Below are positions 1 through 11,168 of a stretch of 64,000 nucleotides of DNA, piece by piece. Both the position numbers and the translations under genes were made by a program. Source of the stretch: Spinellus fusiger (taxonomy: Eukaryota; Mucoromycota; Mucoromycetes; Mucorales; Phycomycetaceae); NCBI GenBank assembly GCA_025094145.1, contig JALLLS010000074.1:107907-171906 (forward strand), in the 5' to 3' direction. Under the pieces are notes generated by a model, which was not told where the DNA came from, made no database searches, and saw only the letters and a program-made list of their open reading frames with translations. Every line of letters begins with the position of its first letter. The stretch's first letter is position 1.

Positions 1-422
1 TGTCTGCATGATCTTGTCCAGCTCACCCACCACCACCACTACCACACCCACCGTGCAGGTCTCTTGTGTGGCCCTGACCGCCCTCCGTCTCTTCTTATCT
101 GTGATGAGGAGTATGACCAGCACATGGAGAACTGCAAGACCACTCTTTACCAGGACATGACAAGCAAAGAAGAGGCCATGCGCCAACACTTTGTTCAGCG
201 TGTCAAGGAGACTGAGCAGAGCCTCAAAAAGAGAGAAGAAGTGGTAAGTGCCTAGCAACAGTGCCTAGCAACAGTGCCTAGCAACAGTGCCTAACAACAC
301 CGTACTATTAGCTCCAACAAAAGAGAGAGGCCATGATGAAGGAATTGGAGGAGCAGAAAAGACTGCTGGAGAACACTGAGCGTGAACTACAGGCATTGCA
401 AATACAAACTACTGTGCGGTAG
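1..422 (+). CDS. Septin-like protein, C-terminal coiled-coil end (5' part outside window)
   Basis: The frame is open from base 1. Exons are 1..243 and about 311..422 (donor GTAAGT at 244, acceptor TAG just before 311), ending in TAG at 420-422. From about residue 40 the product is a charged heptad-like helix (KEEAMRQHFVQRVKETEQ, then KREAMMKELEEQKRLLEN), as in the C-terminal coiled coil of septins, GTP-binding filament proteins of the septum and cortex. The upstream stretch LHDLVQLTHHHHYHTHR resembles the end of a septin GTPase domain (DL...TH..HY...R). The GTPase core lies outside the window, so the family call rests on the tail. Another coiled-coil protein is possible. The gene converges with SNRNP27. 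Confidence 0.55.
247..299 (+). repeat. 13-bp tandem repeat (x4) inside the septin-like intron
   Basis: The unit AGTGCCTAGCAAC is repeated four times, the last with one change. The first unit begins inside the 5' splice site (GTA|AGTGCC...), so each unit carries a copy of part of the donor. Almost the whole 67-bp intron is this repeat. Confidence 0.9.
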
Positions 423-567
423 AGATTCCTTTCTTTTATTCTTCTTCTTTATTATTACTATTATATTATCATTCCTATTACTACTCTCTTCTTCTTCTCC
501 TCCTCCTCCTCCTTTTCTTCTTCTTCTTGTGTGTCACAGTGGTGGTGGTGGTGGTGGTGGTGAGGGG
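423..567. repeat. Low-complexity pyrimidine tract and GGT microsatellite
   Basis: The spacer between two convergent genes holds TTC/TCC runs (about 430-530) and a (GGT)n stretch at about 540-560. Open frames over it come from the repeats. Both genes must place their 3' ends in this spacer. Confidence 0.8.
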
Positions 568-1408
568 TTATACATTGTCAAGAGGTCTTTCACTATTATT
601 AGATTCATTCATTAGAATAAAGGAGGTATTTTACCTGTTGAATCCACCCCGTCTGTTCATGTACTGTCTGTATTTAATGGGCTTGCGGATATTGACAGCA
701 GAGACATCGGTTCCTGCCACATGCTTGTTCTTTGTTGTATCAAATCCACCAAATCCTAATAGTTTCAACATTTTCGTCTCTTCGTCGTCATCCTCATTGA
801 CCATCAAGGAAGCTTCTTTAGCAGCAGCAGCAGCAGCAGCAGTGGATGCCTTTTCATCTGCTCTTTTATAGTGTCTGTAACAAAACAAAAAAAGTCAGTC
901 TTTCCTCTCCACCGCCCCACCGCTCACGAACCACTAGAGAGATAGAGAGAGAGAGAAAGTGGCAGTCACTTGCCTTGTAGCGTCAGATCGACTGGTGGAT
1001 CTCTGGTGTCGAGAGCGAGAAGGACTATGACCAGACGCACGGTAAGGTCTTTGTCGTTTCTCTATCGTCTTGTTATTGTGTCTGCTATCAGAAACACACT
1101 ACACACCCTACTGTACCTCTCCAATGGCGTCCGTGGCTAGGACTGCGACTAGGACTGCGACTGTAACTACGTCCACGTCCACGTCCACGCCCACCCCTCT
1201 CCCTCTCTCTCTCCCTCTCTCTCTCTCTTTCTCTATCCCTGCCTCTGTCGTTCTTATCACTCTTGTCTCTTGTCTCTCTTCTGTCTGGGCTGTGTCTGGA
1301 CTGTCTTCCTCTGGAGGGACGGCGGGTGGGTGAGCGTGACGACGGACGGTCGTGGTCGCGGTACTCTCTTGTACGGGGGTAGTAGCGAGGGGATGATGAG
1401 CGAGGCAT
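568..1408 (-). CDS. SNRNP27: U4/U6.U5 tri-snRNP 27-kDa protein (SNRNP27/RY1 homologue)
   Basis: Minus-strand exons: 1408..1112, 1068..974, 874..635, 586..568 (216 residues). The N-terminal half is an RS/RE domain (long RE run, SYSRSPSRSPS). The C-terminus has the diagnostic block MLKLLGFGGFDTTK ... KYRQYMNRRGGFNR, and the small last exon adds PLDNV-stop, matching the family ending NRPLDF. The family belongs to the tri-snRNP and influences 5' splice-site use. Human protein is 155 residues; the excess here is RS repeat and an alanine run. Intron 2 has a GC donor (AG|GCAAGT). The junction of exons 1 and 2 is the least certain: a weaker GTAGGG donor is needed to keep the RS frame. Divergent from PPIE. 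Confidence 0.9.
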
Positions 1409-1547
1409 TTAAAAAAAAAAGGGAGGAGGAGGAGACGTTGCTCCACATCACGGGTTGAAGGACCGGTGCATAAGAAAAGAAGTGGCTTATGTTTTGGGGA
1501 TGTATGTTTTGCTGTGTTTTTGTTTTGTTTATTTCTACTCTGTTGCA
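1409..1547. promoter_or_regulatory. Bidirectional spacer between SNRNP27 and PPIE
   Basis: Only 139 bp separate the two start codons, so both promoters and 5' UTRs must share this spacer or overlap it. No clear TATA box is seen on either strand. The role as a shared promoter is inferred from spacing. Confidence 0.6.
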
Positions 1548-2718
1548 ATGAAGAAAGACACCAAAACAACCTTGTTTGTAGGTAGGTGGACATGAGGAGG
1601 GAAAATTGGAAGAAAAAGTAACTTATACTTGAGGAGGACAGGTGGACTAGACCAGGATGTGACAGAAGCTATTCTTCATGCTGCGTTTATTCCCTTTGGC
1701 GATATTGTCTCTGTCCAATTGACGCCTGATGGTGGCTCACGTAAGCTGACCTTGAGGTGAAAAAGAACAACATTTATGATATAGACAACCAACACAAGGG
1801 ATTTGGGTTTGTTGAGTATGAAACCCCACTGGATGCAGCCAGTGCTGTAGACAACATGCACCTGGCAGAGCTGAATGGCAGAGTCATCAAGGTGAATATT
1901 GCCAAACCACAAAAGATGACGACAGCCTCCAACCGAGCAGGTAAGACGTGAGAAGGAGACCACGGAGCTGACCAGAGGCAGTATGGAGTGACGACGCGTG
2001 GCTGCAGCAGCACACGATGGCAGAGGCACCCAAGCAGGAGGAAGCCAATCGTGATGATGATGACGACGACGACGAGGCAGACGAGAATGTGCAGCTGCCA
2101 GGGCCCCGTGGAAAGTCCACTGTGTTTATGGACATTAGCATTGGTGGTACGCCAGCAGGACGTCTTCTGATTGAATTAAGAGGGGATGTCGTGCCAAAGA
2201 CAGCAGAGAACTTCCGTACTCTGTGCACGGGAGAGGCAGGCTTTGGTTACAGAGGCTCCACCTTCCACCGCATCATTCCCCAGTTTATGTGCCAAGGAGG
2301 GGATTTCACAAACAACGACGGCACAGGAGGAAAGTCCATCTACGGAGCCAAGTTCCCTGATGAGAACTTTACCTTGAGACACTTGGGTCCTGTAAGTCAA
2401 TGCAGTCAATGCAGTCAATGCAGTCAATGCAGTCAATGCAGTCAATAGAAGAGAGTCCCTGGCGGTGGCTGGATGGAGGCTGGTATTGATATGTTGGTTT
2501 AGGGAACTCTTTCCATGGCAAACTCAGGTCCAAACACAAACAGCAGCCAGTTCTTTATTTGCACTGCCAAGACAGAATGGTTGGATGATAAGCATGTTGT
2601 GTTTGGTCGTATTCTGGCTGGTATGGATGTAGTGAAGCGTATGGAGAAGACAGGCAACAGTACAGGCAAGGTATCATCGCGTGTGACGATTACAGACTGC
2701 GGCGAAGTACAAGAGTGA
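1548..2718 (+). CDS. PPIE: RRM-cyclophilin, peptidyl-prolyl isomerase E (Cyp33 homologue)
   Basis: Exons: 1548..1581, 1642..1740, 1785..1940, 1982..2391, 2503..2718 (304 residues). An RRM (LFVGG at about 10-14; GFGFVEYE) is followed by a linker with the conserved VWSDDAWL, an acidic run, and a full cyclophilin domain from about residue 140. The isomerase residues are present: R, F and Q in [16 protein letters not shown] in EWLDD, H in KHVVFG. The domain order and linker are those of PPIE/Cyp33, a nuclear cyclophilin that binds RNA and associates with activated spliceosomes. The start was chosen because its 34-nt exon restores LFVGG at the junction. An AATAAA lies just after the stop. It is divergent from SNRNP27. 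Confidence 0.95.
2395..2445 (+). repeat. 9-bp tandem repeat filling the start of PPIE intron 4
   Basis: The unit AGTCAATGC occurs five times plus a partial sixth, starting inside the donor (GTA|AGTCAATGC). As in the septin-like intron, the repeat phase begins at donor position +4. Confidence 0.92.
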
Positions 2719-2796
2719 TGACACTAAATAAAAGGAAGAAGGGGGCCTTGTAGTGTATACCAAAAGACCCGCCTAAAAGGAGAGAGAAAAAGAAGG

Positions 2797-2900
2797 GGTG
2801 CGGACGTGTGTTTTATGGTGGTGTGTGGTGTGTGGTGGTGTGTGGTGGTAGTGGTGAGTAGGTAGCAGTAGAATAGCAGTAGCCGTAGCAGTAAAAAAAC
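2797..2900. repeat. GT-rich repeat with a 16-bp match to a transporter intron
   Basis: Between the convergent PPIE and glycine-rich protein genes. It starts with GGGTGCGGACGTGTGT, followed by TGTGGTG repeats and TAGAATAGCAG. The reverse complement of 5770-5851, in intron 2 of the transporter, carries the same 16-mer and motifs in the same order. Confidence 0.75.
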
Positions 2901-3127
2901 AATAACAGTCCTATCACTCGTCCTATCACTAGAATAAAGGGCGTAGGTACAACCCCCCCCTTCCCTCTTCTCTTATCAACCCAACCCAACGCATCGTTGT
3001 TCGTAGCACGTAGTTCATTTTTTATATATATATTTTGTAAAGAGACCTTTATAAGCAAATATTACAAAAAGAGAAAGAGTAGAAAGAAGGAATAAAAGGA
3101 AAAAGAGGGTTGAAGATGGAAAAGGGT

Positions 3128-3656
3128 TTAATAGCCACCGCCTTGCTGGTAGTCGTTGTAGCCACTGCCACTGCCACCATTGCCACCACTTTGGTAGCTA
3201 CGCTGTTGGAAGTTACTTTCACGGTAAGAGGGGTATTGGCTGGAATCACGATCATTGGAAGAGTAGCCACCATTGCCACCTTCATAGCCACCTCTTGGGC
3301 GGAAGGACTGGCGAGGAGGACGATCTCCACGGTCAGCAGCACGGTCAACCTTGATGTTGCGGCCATCGAGTTCTCTTTCATTCAGAGCATCAATAGCAGC
3401 CTGGGCCTCTTCATCAGATTCATAGGTCACAAAGCCAAATCCACGCGAGCGACCTTGATTCATATAGACACACATACACATACACATTGTTAGCTTGGTG
3501 TCTCCTTGCAGTAAGAGGGGTGTTGGATAGTTTACCTGTTTCACGGTCCTTGATGACAATAGCAGACTCCACCTGTCCAAAGGCGGAGAAAGTATCATAC
3601 AAACTTTGTTCAGTGGTGGCCCAAGCGAGTCCTCCTACGAATAATTTAACAGCCAT
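3128..3656 (-). CDS. Glycine-rich RNA-binding protein (single RRM, CIRBP/GRP type)
   Basis: Minus-strand exons 3656..3536 and 3453..3128 (148 residues). The RRM fills residues 1-80 with RNP2 (KLFVGGL) and RNP1 (RSRGFGFVTY). The splice falls inside the ETG|RSRG loop, a usual place in this family. The tail (about 90-148) is rich in G, Y, S, N and Q with RG and YGG-like motifs, typical of low-complexity RNA chaperones such as CIRBP, RBM3 and plant GRPs. It ends GGGY. Likely role: nuclear/cytoplasmic RNA binding, often stress- or cold-responsive in relatives (family knowledge). It converges with PPIE. Confidence 0.92.
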
Positions 3657-4448
3657 TGGAGGAAGAAGAGGAAAGTAAGGAACAAGGAAATCAAAATAGC
3701 GGTTCCCTTTTTATTGGCTTTTGGGGAGGATGAGAAAATTTTCTGTCCTATTTCGATAGGGGACACGAAATATTATATTACAATACAGTATATAAGACAG
3801 CGTATCAATAAGAAGCCTCAGGAAGTGCTGTTGTTGCTGGAAAAGACGATGGCCTGTTGCTGTAGAGATGGGAATGGCTGTTGCTGAAGTCCATCAGAAC
3901 CAGCAGTCAAGCAGCCTTCCTTTTTTAGTATGTGTCTGGCATTAGCTTACTTTACGCTGCTATGCTCTTTTGACTCAGTTTAACACAGTCTTCCTAAGAG
4001 GGAGAAAGAAAAAAAAGAGAAAAAAAAAAGAAAAAGTGGCTGGGCAACGTCACCTCTTCTGTCATTCTTCCGTCATGCCTTGATCTTATTTGTAGATGGG
4101 CTTACTTAATGATAATAGAGAGAAGACTATGAATAATGAATAGTACATGATAGATAGTACATGATAGATAGTGCATGATAGATAGTACATAATAGATAGT
4201 ACATAATAGATAGTACATAATAGATAGCACATCATAAATAGCACATCATAAATAGCACATAATAGATAGCACATCATAAATAGCACATCATAAATAGCAC
4301 ATAATAAATAGCACATCATAAATAGCACCATAAATAGTACATAATAAATAGCACATCATAAATAGTACATCATAAAAAACATCCCTCTTTTTCTCATAAA
4401 GAAGAAAAATACACTACTCAAACTATACATCTTTCTACAGTCATACAA
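3657..4448. other. Intergenic stretch without a recognised gene
   Basis: It contains purine runs (about 4000-4035) and the 14-bp minisatellite described separately. It carries the upstream region of the glycine-rich protein gene (minus), including a CCAAT on the minus strand near 3715. No coding exon recognised. Confidence 0.6.
4142..4375. repeat. 14-bp minisatellite (about 17 units)
   Basis: Units drift from AGTACATGATAGAT on the left through AGTACATAATAGAT to AGCACATCATAAAT on the right, so variants are spatially ordered. One unit is 2 bp short. The long minus-strand open frame across it is a product of the repeat. Confidence 0.95.
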
Positions 4449-4725
4449 ATGCAACGCCTTCTTCTGCGCCGTCTACACACCTCAAAGGGTCTATTCAAAG
4501 GTAGCATTGACTTATCCCTAGAGAACATCCTCCATGCTTTATTCTCATCTGTTGTATGTTTCTTCTACTGAAAAAGAGGAGTCCTCTTCACAAGTAGCCA
4601 AGAAATACACTGACAAAATCCGCAAGGAAGAAGCAGAAAAGGAACAAACACCCTCCCCTGTTTCCAAGGCCACTGAGGAGAAACTCAGTCAATTGAACAA
4701 AGACAAAGACCCCTCTAAACAATAA
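4449..4725 (+). CDS. Small probable mitochondrial protein, 66 residues, function unknown
   Basis: Exons 4449..4500 and 4577..4725. The N-terminus MQRLLLRRLHTSKGLFK is rich in Arg and hydroxylated/hydrophobic residues with no acid, a good mitochondrial presequence. The rest is a short, highly charged Lys/Glu helix with SPVSKATEEKLSQL. No domain recognised. The acceptor (GAAAAAG|AG) was chosen because it joins the presequence to the charged part in frame. It converges with the transporter, 118 bp apart. The intron model is moderately secure; function is not assigned. Confidence 0.55.
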
Positions 4726-4843
4726 AGTGGACTCTGTAGGCGAGAGAACAAACCTTATCTACCCTAGGCCATCTATTCTTGAATTGCAGTCTATAATAAA
4801 TAGCAGTCTATAGTGAATAAACCCACAGAATACAGCTTATTTA

Positions 4844-6382
4844 TTATTGGAAAACCCCACGTGTAGCAAACACCATCACTACCAAACCCCACACCAACAG
4901 CAGACCCGCTGCCATGTCCTTTTTATAAATGACAGTGTGGTTGTTTGTGGCTAAATAGAGTGCAGCAGGGAGAATGTAGGCCAGGACAGTAGCTGCAAAT
5001 CCACCAATAAGAGCATACACTTTGCCAAGAGATTGAATCGTAACGCCTGCAGTAGTAATAACAAGGGTCAACCCACACGTCAATGCGTAGTGCTCAACAT
5101 GGGTAGGTGTGCGCAAGGCCGTCTCAAATCCAAACAGCTTCTGAACAGCCTCACGTGCTGGATAAAAGGCCATGCTGATATAGATGGACACAGAGGGCAA
5201 ACATCCTTGTGAGTTTTCTCTTATTCTCTCTCTCTTATTCTCTCTCTATCATAATAAACCCCATCAAAACACTTACGGGAGAGTGAGAATCATACTCAGA
5301 CCCAAAGCAAGACGGCCCACATTAACAACAAGATCATCAGAAGGGAAATTGAGAAAGAGATTAGGCTGTACAGAAGTACCAAAGGACAGGTAACCAATCA
5401 CTGCAAATGCCATGGATCCACACCAGCTAATACAGGAGGCAATCGTTGTAGCAATTGTCCATCCACGCATTGACTGATCTTTCTGGCTTAGGAAGTTGTT
5501 GAGGGCTACCTGAGAACATGCAAAGGCAAAGGCCATGATGCCCAGAGCACTAAAGATGTCTGTGCCTACCCATGTAAGAGGGGCATTGTGCTGGGCAGCA
5601 TAGACAGGCGCACGTACAATAAGACTCAGCAATACAATGGGCAGACACGAGACAGAGATCATTGACCAACGAGCAAGATTCCCAATAGAGCGGGATAGAT
5701 AAAGAGGGAAGACCTGTGGCATGGAAGCAGTCGATAGCACTGGGTGTGAGTAGAGCTGCTGCTGCTATTCTACTTCTGCTGCTATTCTACCGCTATTCTA
5801 CCGCTATTCTACCACCACCACACACCATCCCCACACACGTCCGCACCCTTTCACAAAAACACTTACACAGAATAGACTGATAAAGAGAATCACAAATGTA
5901 CGCTCAGCAAGCAAAGGGTAATCGGGGAAATACAGCGAAATAAGCACAGGGAGAGTATCACCAATCACTAACGATTATCCAATTGTATCTTGCTCTGGGC
6001 ACTTACGGATATAATAGCTCACACAAGCACCTCCTGCTTGGACAACAATCATAAGATTGAGAAAGTAAAATCCAGGTCGACCCATCACATGTTCTACGAG
6101 AATAGCAAACTGATAGATCCCTGTGCGTTGACCTGCCAACACTAATAGATCCAGTCCTAATTGAGATAGAAGAGCAACCGTCACTGAAAGAGCAAGTCCA
6201 CAAAAGAAGCCAGCATGGTGAATGGCAAACGGAAGACCAATAATCCCTGCACCCACAGTGGCATTGACAAGATTAAATGCTACTTCAAGTCGACTACGAG
6301 AACCATAGCCAGGCTGATTGGACTGGAGAATGTCCAACTCCGCTTGGGTGGGCTTTGAGATGGCTCCGTACTGAGTGTCCAT
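4844..6382 (-). CDS. AVT/SLC38-type amino-acid transporter with an out-of-frame last junction
   Basis: Minus-strand exons 6382..6007, 5967..5867, 5713..5277, then about 5205..4844 (about 424 residues). The N-terminus has the AAAP-family block FNLVNATVGAGIIGLPFA, followed by about ten hydrophobic segments. Such proteins move neutral amino acids across vacuolar or plasma membranes by proton coupling (family knowledge). Junctions 1 and 2 keep frame. At junction 3 the donor (CC|GTAAGT) leaves two bases, but the only nearby AG (before 5205) leaves two more where one is needed to enter the frame reading LPSVSIYISMAFYPARE. Either a non-AG acceptor, a 1-bp error or a real frameshift is involved. Intron 2 contains a 10-bp repeat (GGTAGAATAGC-like). 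Confidence 0.82.
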
Positions 6383-9300
6383 GCAAAAACAGAAGAACAG
6401 AAGAACAGAAAAACAGAAAAAGAAACAAAAAAGATGGAAACAAGACAAGAAAAGAAAAGAAAAACAAGAGGCCAAGTGGAAATGAAGAAATCCTTTTTTT
6501 TTTATATTATTATTTCTATTAAAGAAAAATAGAGATCTATCTATATTAATATATAAGCTGTCTTTGAATGGAAACAAGCACCTCAACAGTATCAGAAAGC
6601 CGCCTGTCACTTGCCTTGTTATTGGTGAAAGAAAGAAAAAAAAATTAAACTCTTAGGTGAGTCATGCGGATTTACACCCCTTCTTTTTGTGAGCCCACTT
6701 GCATTAGAAATAAACACTTTTCTGTCTGTTTGTTTAGAGATAAGGAAAAGGAAAAGGAAAAGGAAAGGAAAAAGGAAAAAGATACATTGATGCAATCACT
6801 GATCGCTGCTGAGAATCCTACAATAAGATCAAATCCCCTTTATTAGTGTATGAACAGATACATCACTCTATAACATTCTCTCTTGATAAAATATAAAATA
6901 TAAAATATAAAATATATAAAAGACAAAAAGAAGGTTTATGCAGAAGAATGAATCAGAAGATTTATAATAGTAGCCATCATCATAACAATAGCACAAAGAT
7001 TTTTAGATTTGCTACTTGAATAGAATCCAACACCTGGGGTACTATAGAGAACAGTTCAAAGGAAAACAAGTCCTTCTGTACTGCCAATAAGCTAAGAGAG
7101 CAGACCAGAAATACCATCCTACTACACAGTCTCTCCTTCAATAGAGAGTAGCAGGCCTATAAAACACACTCTAGGTTGCTGTGTGTCTATTGACAATTGC
7201 ATCCAACCAAAGACAAGGACATGCAATACATGAGGCAGCTTCTGAAATGGTACAGACACTATCTTTCGACAGAGAAAGAAGAAATCCCTTTTTACATACA
7301 TCATGTAGACTGCTATTGATGTTGTACACTACTAAATACTATGTCTGCTTGGCATAGTATACATAATAAACAAAGAACAATGTCTGCATAATAGAAGAAT
7401 ACTCTTATGGATCTTACTACACACATAGGATCCTTTTATTGGAATGGAGATCCCAGTAAATAATAGGCTCCAAACAATAAAGAAAAGCTACACTACAGCA
7501 TACCAACTCCCCATAGAAAGACAATAGTATGGACAGCCTACCATTCTGTGACAGTAACTTAAAATCAACCAACTGAATGCCATTGACGTGGTGACATTGG
7601 CCATGGAGAAGGGTGCCACTAGGTAGTGATAGACAAAAGTTACCCAAGTCTATCCATCGATCCGTCCATCCCATAAAGAAACTATTTTACAATGACTTGA
7701 TGGTTGATCTATTCTAACTTGTTCTTCAGTGTTTATCTTATCCCACACTAACTGGCTCATCTTCATTGTTGGAATAAATACACCACAACGTAGAAAAGAA
7801 TGCCACAGTCCCTCTTGACTAGAATAAGCAGTAGTTGAGCAAAAGGCCAGAATGCTACCAACAGTCCAGCTTGTACAATGCATCTGCTCCATTTGTAGTG
7901 TGACTTGTCCAAGCTAAAGGAATTGAGATGGAAACCTTGTATTTTTTCCTCTTATCATGGCGTCTACATCTAGTGTCATGCATTCGTAACACTCTTTTAG
8001 TGCACAATAAAAATCAGGTTCACTGTAAATGATTCTTTGTACAATGACCCACTGCGGAAAAATAAACGTATAGGATATTTAAATTCTTAACATTCACTTT
8101 TTTAAACCTCCTATAAAGCATCCATGTTTTCATCTTTTGCTTTATCCTATCCAATATCCAGTGATCAGCAGGAGTCTATTGTGGTGCATGGCTACTATGG
8201 GTTGTGTCTATCAATAAAGACACAGCGTGAAGCGTCAGGAAAACATTAACATTAAAGCACTCCCTTTATCTTAATTACGGACTTTGAACTCTTAAAGGGT
8301 CCTCAAGGATTTAAAGGACTTTACTCCACAGGAACAATAATATCTGTTCATCCAGCTACTTACTTTATGTAACCAACCACTGATATATAAATAAATAGAT
8401 ATTACAATATATTACTTTTTTATTTTATTTTTTATTCTTTTATAATTTATAATAATATTTCGAACAGACAAATAAATAGCTAATATCACTTTGTTGGACA
8501 TATCAGTATTTATTGAGTGAGTGAGTGAGCAAACAAGGAAGAGATAGGGAACTATATTATTACTCTTTCTTTTTCTTGTTCTTTTATATATATTTATATA
8601 GTTGCTTGAATGTCAAATCAAAACATAGGCTGCTCGAGCTGTGAACTGCTCGGGCATTATTGAAGAACTCATCGCAATTGTCCTCCTAAATCCGTAAACC
8701 AACAGAACAAGAAAATGGAGATTGACATTGAAGAAATTGACACCGACATGCAAGAAGCTGAGACAGAAAATCTGATCAATTCGATGTACAAACTGTTGGA
8801 TAGGGTCATTTGCACAAAAGTCATTGTAACTGTCCAAATAATAATAGATACAAGACAGAAAGTAGTGACATTGTGGTATGACCAAGAAATGGCAGCTTAC
8901 TGCAAAGAATGAATGAGACAAATCAGCCATACAATCCTATGAGTTACGTACTTCTTTTTATACAGGACAGTTAGGTTGGACTATAAATACATCCTTAGTC
9001 AATGACTAAAGTATCAAGATAAGCACACTAAAACACTACTGTTTCAGACTAATGTACAGAAAACTAAATCACCTGCATTTATTTGGAAAGCCCTTTCATT
9101 AGTATAGAGTATAGGCTAACATTGAACAAGGTCGCTTGGATTTTATATAGCATAAACAAGACACACTGAGAAGAGATATACTAAGCAGTATACATGATAC
9201 TGTTACCTTAGTTCTTATATACTAAAAACGGGAAACTAACAGTTAGCAAATTACAAAAAAAAAAAACAGCTACAAAAAAATAGTATCGAGTAAAGCATCT

Positions 9301-11153
9301 ATGATAAGTCGTAGCGTATTTAATACAATGGATAGATCTTTTAGAGATAGTATAAGAGTGCAACAGCCTTTATTAAAACGTGTACCTTTTGGTGGCTATT
9401 TCCTTGAAGCTCTTCTATCTGTAATAATCATTAGAATAAAAGAATAACATAAAAGTTGAATAAAAATAAAATAAAAAGAACAGAATGAATCATACGTTAA
9501 CTAAACAGATATCTTTGGACACAAGAGGCTATTGATGACACTATCACATCAATAGTTGAATAGTAGCTGATACTATGCAATGTTATGAAATGCTATCTAT
9601 TTCCTCTTTTTCACTGCATTTCTATCTATTCTTTCTAAACTAAAGATGTTATACAGCCAACAAGATACGAATAAACTAAAGTAAATACAACATGCTTATA
9701 GATTCAACCTAGGGTTCTTACATATATTTGCTTTTTATAGAAGAATGATGAAGAGCCTATAGCAAGTTATCCAGGTGCTAATACTACCAGATGAATGACA
9801 ATAAAGGGAAAAGGCATGCGGAGGATGTTGAAGAAAGAAGGATTCAAACTCTATCTTATCAATGAATTCAAAACATTGAGCCTGTGTCCTGGGTGCAAGT
9901 TCTCATCTTTGGAAACATTTAAACCTGTCAAGAACTTCAGGCTCTATCAATGAACAAAAATACTTCAAGTTAAATGTTATGGTCTTCTCAGGTTATTTCT
10001 TCTTAATTTTATATCAAAAAAGAAACTCATCTTTCTCCCTTCAAATAGGTGTTCAAACCAATATTGTATGAAAGACAAGACATTGAGGCTTTGGGAATCG
10101 TGATCCAGCTGCTACATTGAACTTTGGACATAGTCTAATGTCTCCAAGGGAAAATGGTACCCTCTCATAGTACTTTTGTAGATAGAACAAAAGAAAATAT
10201 AAAGATACACCTAGAACCAATAAAAGGTCCAAGCCTTCTTGTTTATCCTTCTCTTTCCCCAGTTATTGCTGGAGCCTCGGTTGAATGAGTGATAGAAACC
10301 CATGGTACAGGTAAACTACCTAAAAAGCGATATAGTATGTCTTGTTGGATTTTGTTATGCAAAAAGACATTATAATGTCTAGCAAAACATACTAGGATAT
10401 GGATATTTCTGATAGGATAAGGTGCTGTTGAATAGAAATACCTATTATATAATAGAGAATATCATTCCTGTTATAACAGAATAGAAGCAGAATATGAAAA
10501 CAATTTCTACATATCTCTATTCAACTGTGTGTGTGATACTTGATGTTTGTAACCATAAAAAATTGTATTCTTTTGGAATTTGAATAGCACTATTTCACAA
10601 TCATAACAGTAGCAGAAACTCCCAACAACTCATCTTATGATTCAATGTGTTTCTGCACATCCAGGTGGAACCTTTAATTTTTTAAATAAGTATATGGAAA
10701 AAACAAAAAAGGCATGAAATAGCGCTGACAATATCACAGTGAAAATGAAGTCTTTAGAAAAGCCATAAAAAAAACTATTCCTCGGATCGAAAAATCATTC
10801 AGTATTAGAAACTGTGGATTTGCTTGTTAAATTTACAAGGCTTTCTTTTATGGGCTTTCATAATAATTATATAAGATAATCCAATATAATGTATTTATCG
10901 AAATCGATATAGAGTGATGTATAGATAAAATAAGATAGGATTCGTCGAATGGATGTTAAATATGTCAAGATTTCATATAGGCCATCGAAAATTATAGAAT
11001 GCCAAGCCAGTCATTGTTATTCAAAAGAGTATTGTCATTGATGATGTCTCTCTTTCAATAAGTATATACTCAGACATTCTACAAAAAGAAGTAATAAAGT
11101 AACGAAAGAAATAGCCTGATAGGAGATCAAAGTGGAAAAGTGAAGATTTGGGT
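6383..11153. other. Long AT-rich gene-poor stretch
   Basis: No exon chain, tRNA or domain recognised over about 4.8 kb. Simple repeats include AAGGAAAAGG (about 6741-6775) and ATAAAATATAAA (about 6890-6920). Open frames around 7120-7890 (-) and 8613-8930 (both strands) show no family motif. This is the left part of the transposon island. Confidence 0.6.
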
Positions 11154-11168
11154 CTGTACACACCAGGA

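Noticed and set aside
382..871. Open frames of 77 and 114 codons on the plus strand
   Set aside because: They come from TTC/GGT microsatellites and the antisense of SNRNP27 (Ala run becomes a CAG-type repeat).
1088..1593. Overlapping long frames (106 and 161 codons) on the minus strand
   Set aside because: Only the frame giving the RS domain joins to the SNRNP27 C-terminus; the others are shadows of the same purine-rich sequence.
4142..4375. CRISPR-like array of short repeats
   Set aside because: The 14-bp units are directly adjacent with no spacers, in a eukaryotic intergenic region; it is a minisatellite.
7122..7892. Three minus-strand frames that might form a gene
   Set aside because: No splice chain or recognisable motif joins them; composition looks like translated non-coding DNA.
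8613..8930. Open frames on both strands over the same 300 bp
   Set aside because: No family motif, no promoter or splice signal, and the surroundings are repeat-rich; possibly an old insertion, but not supportable as a gene.
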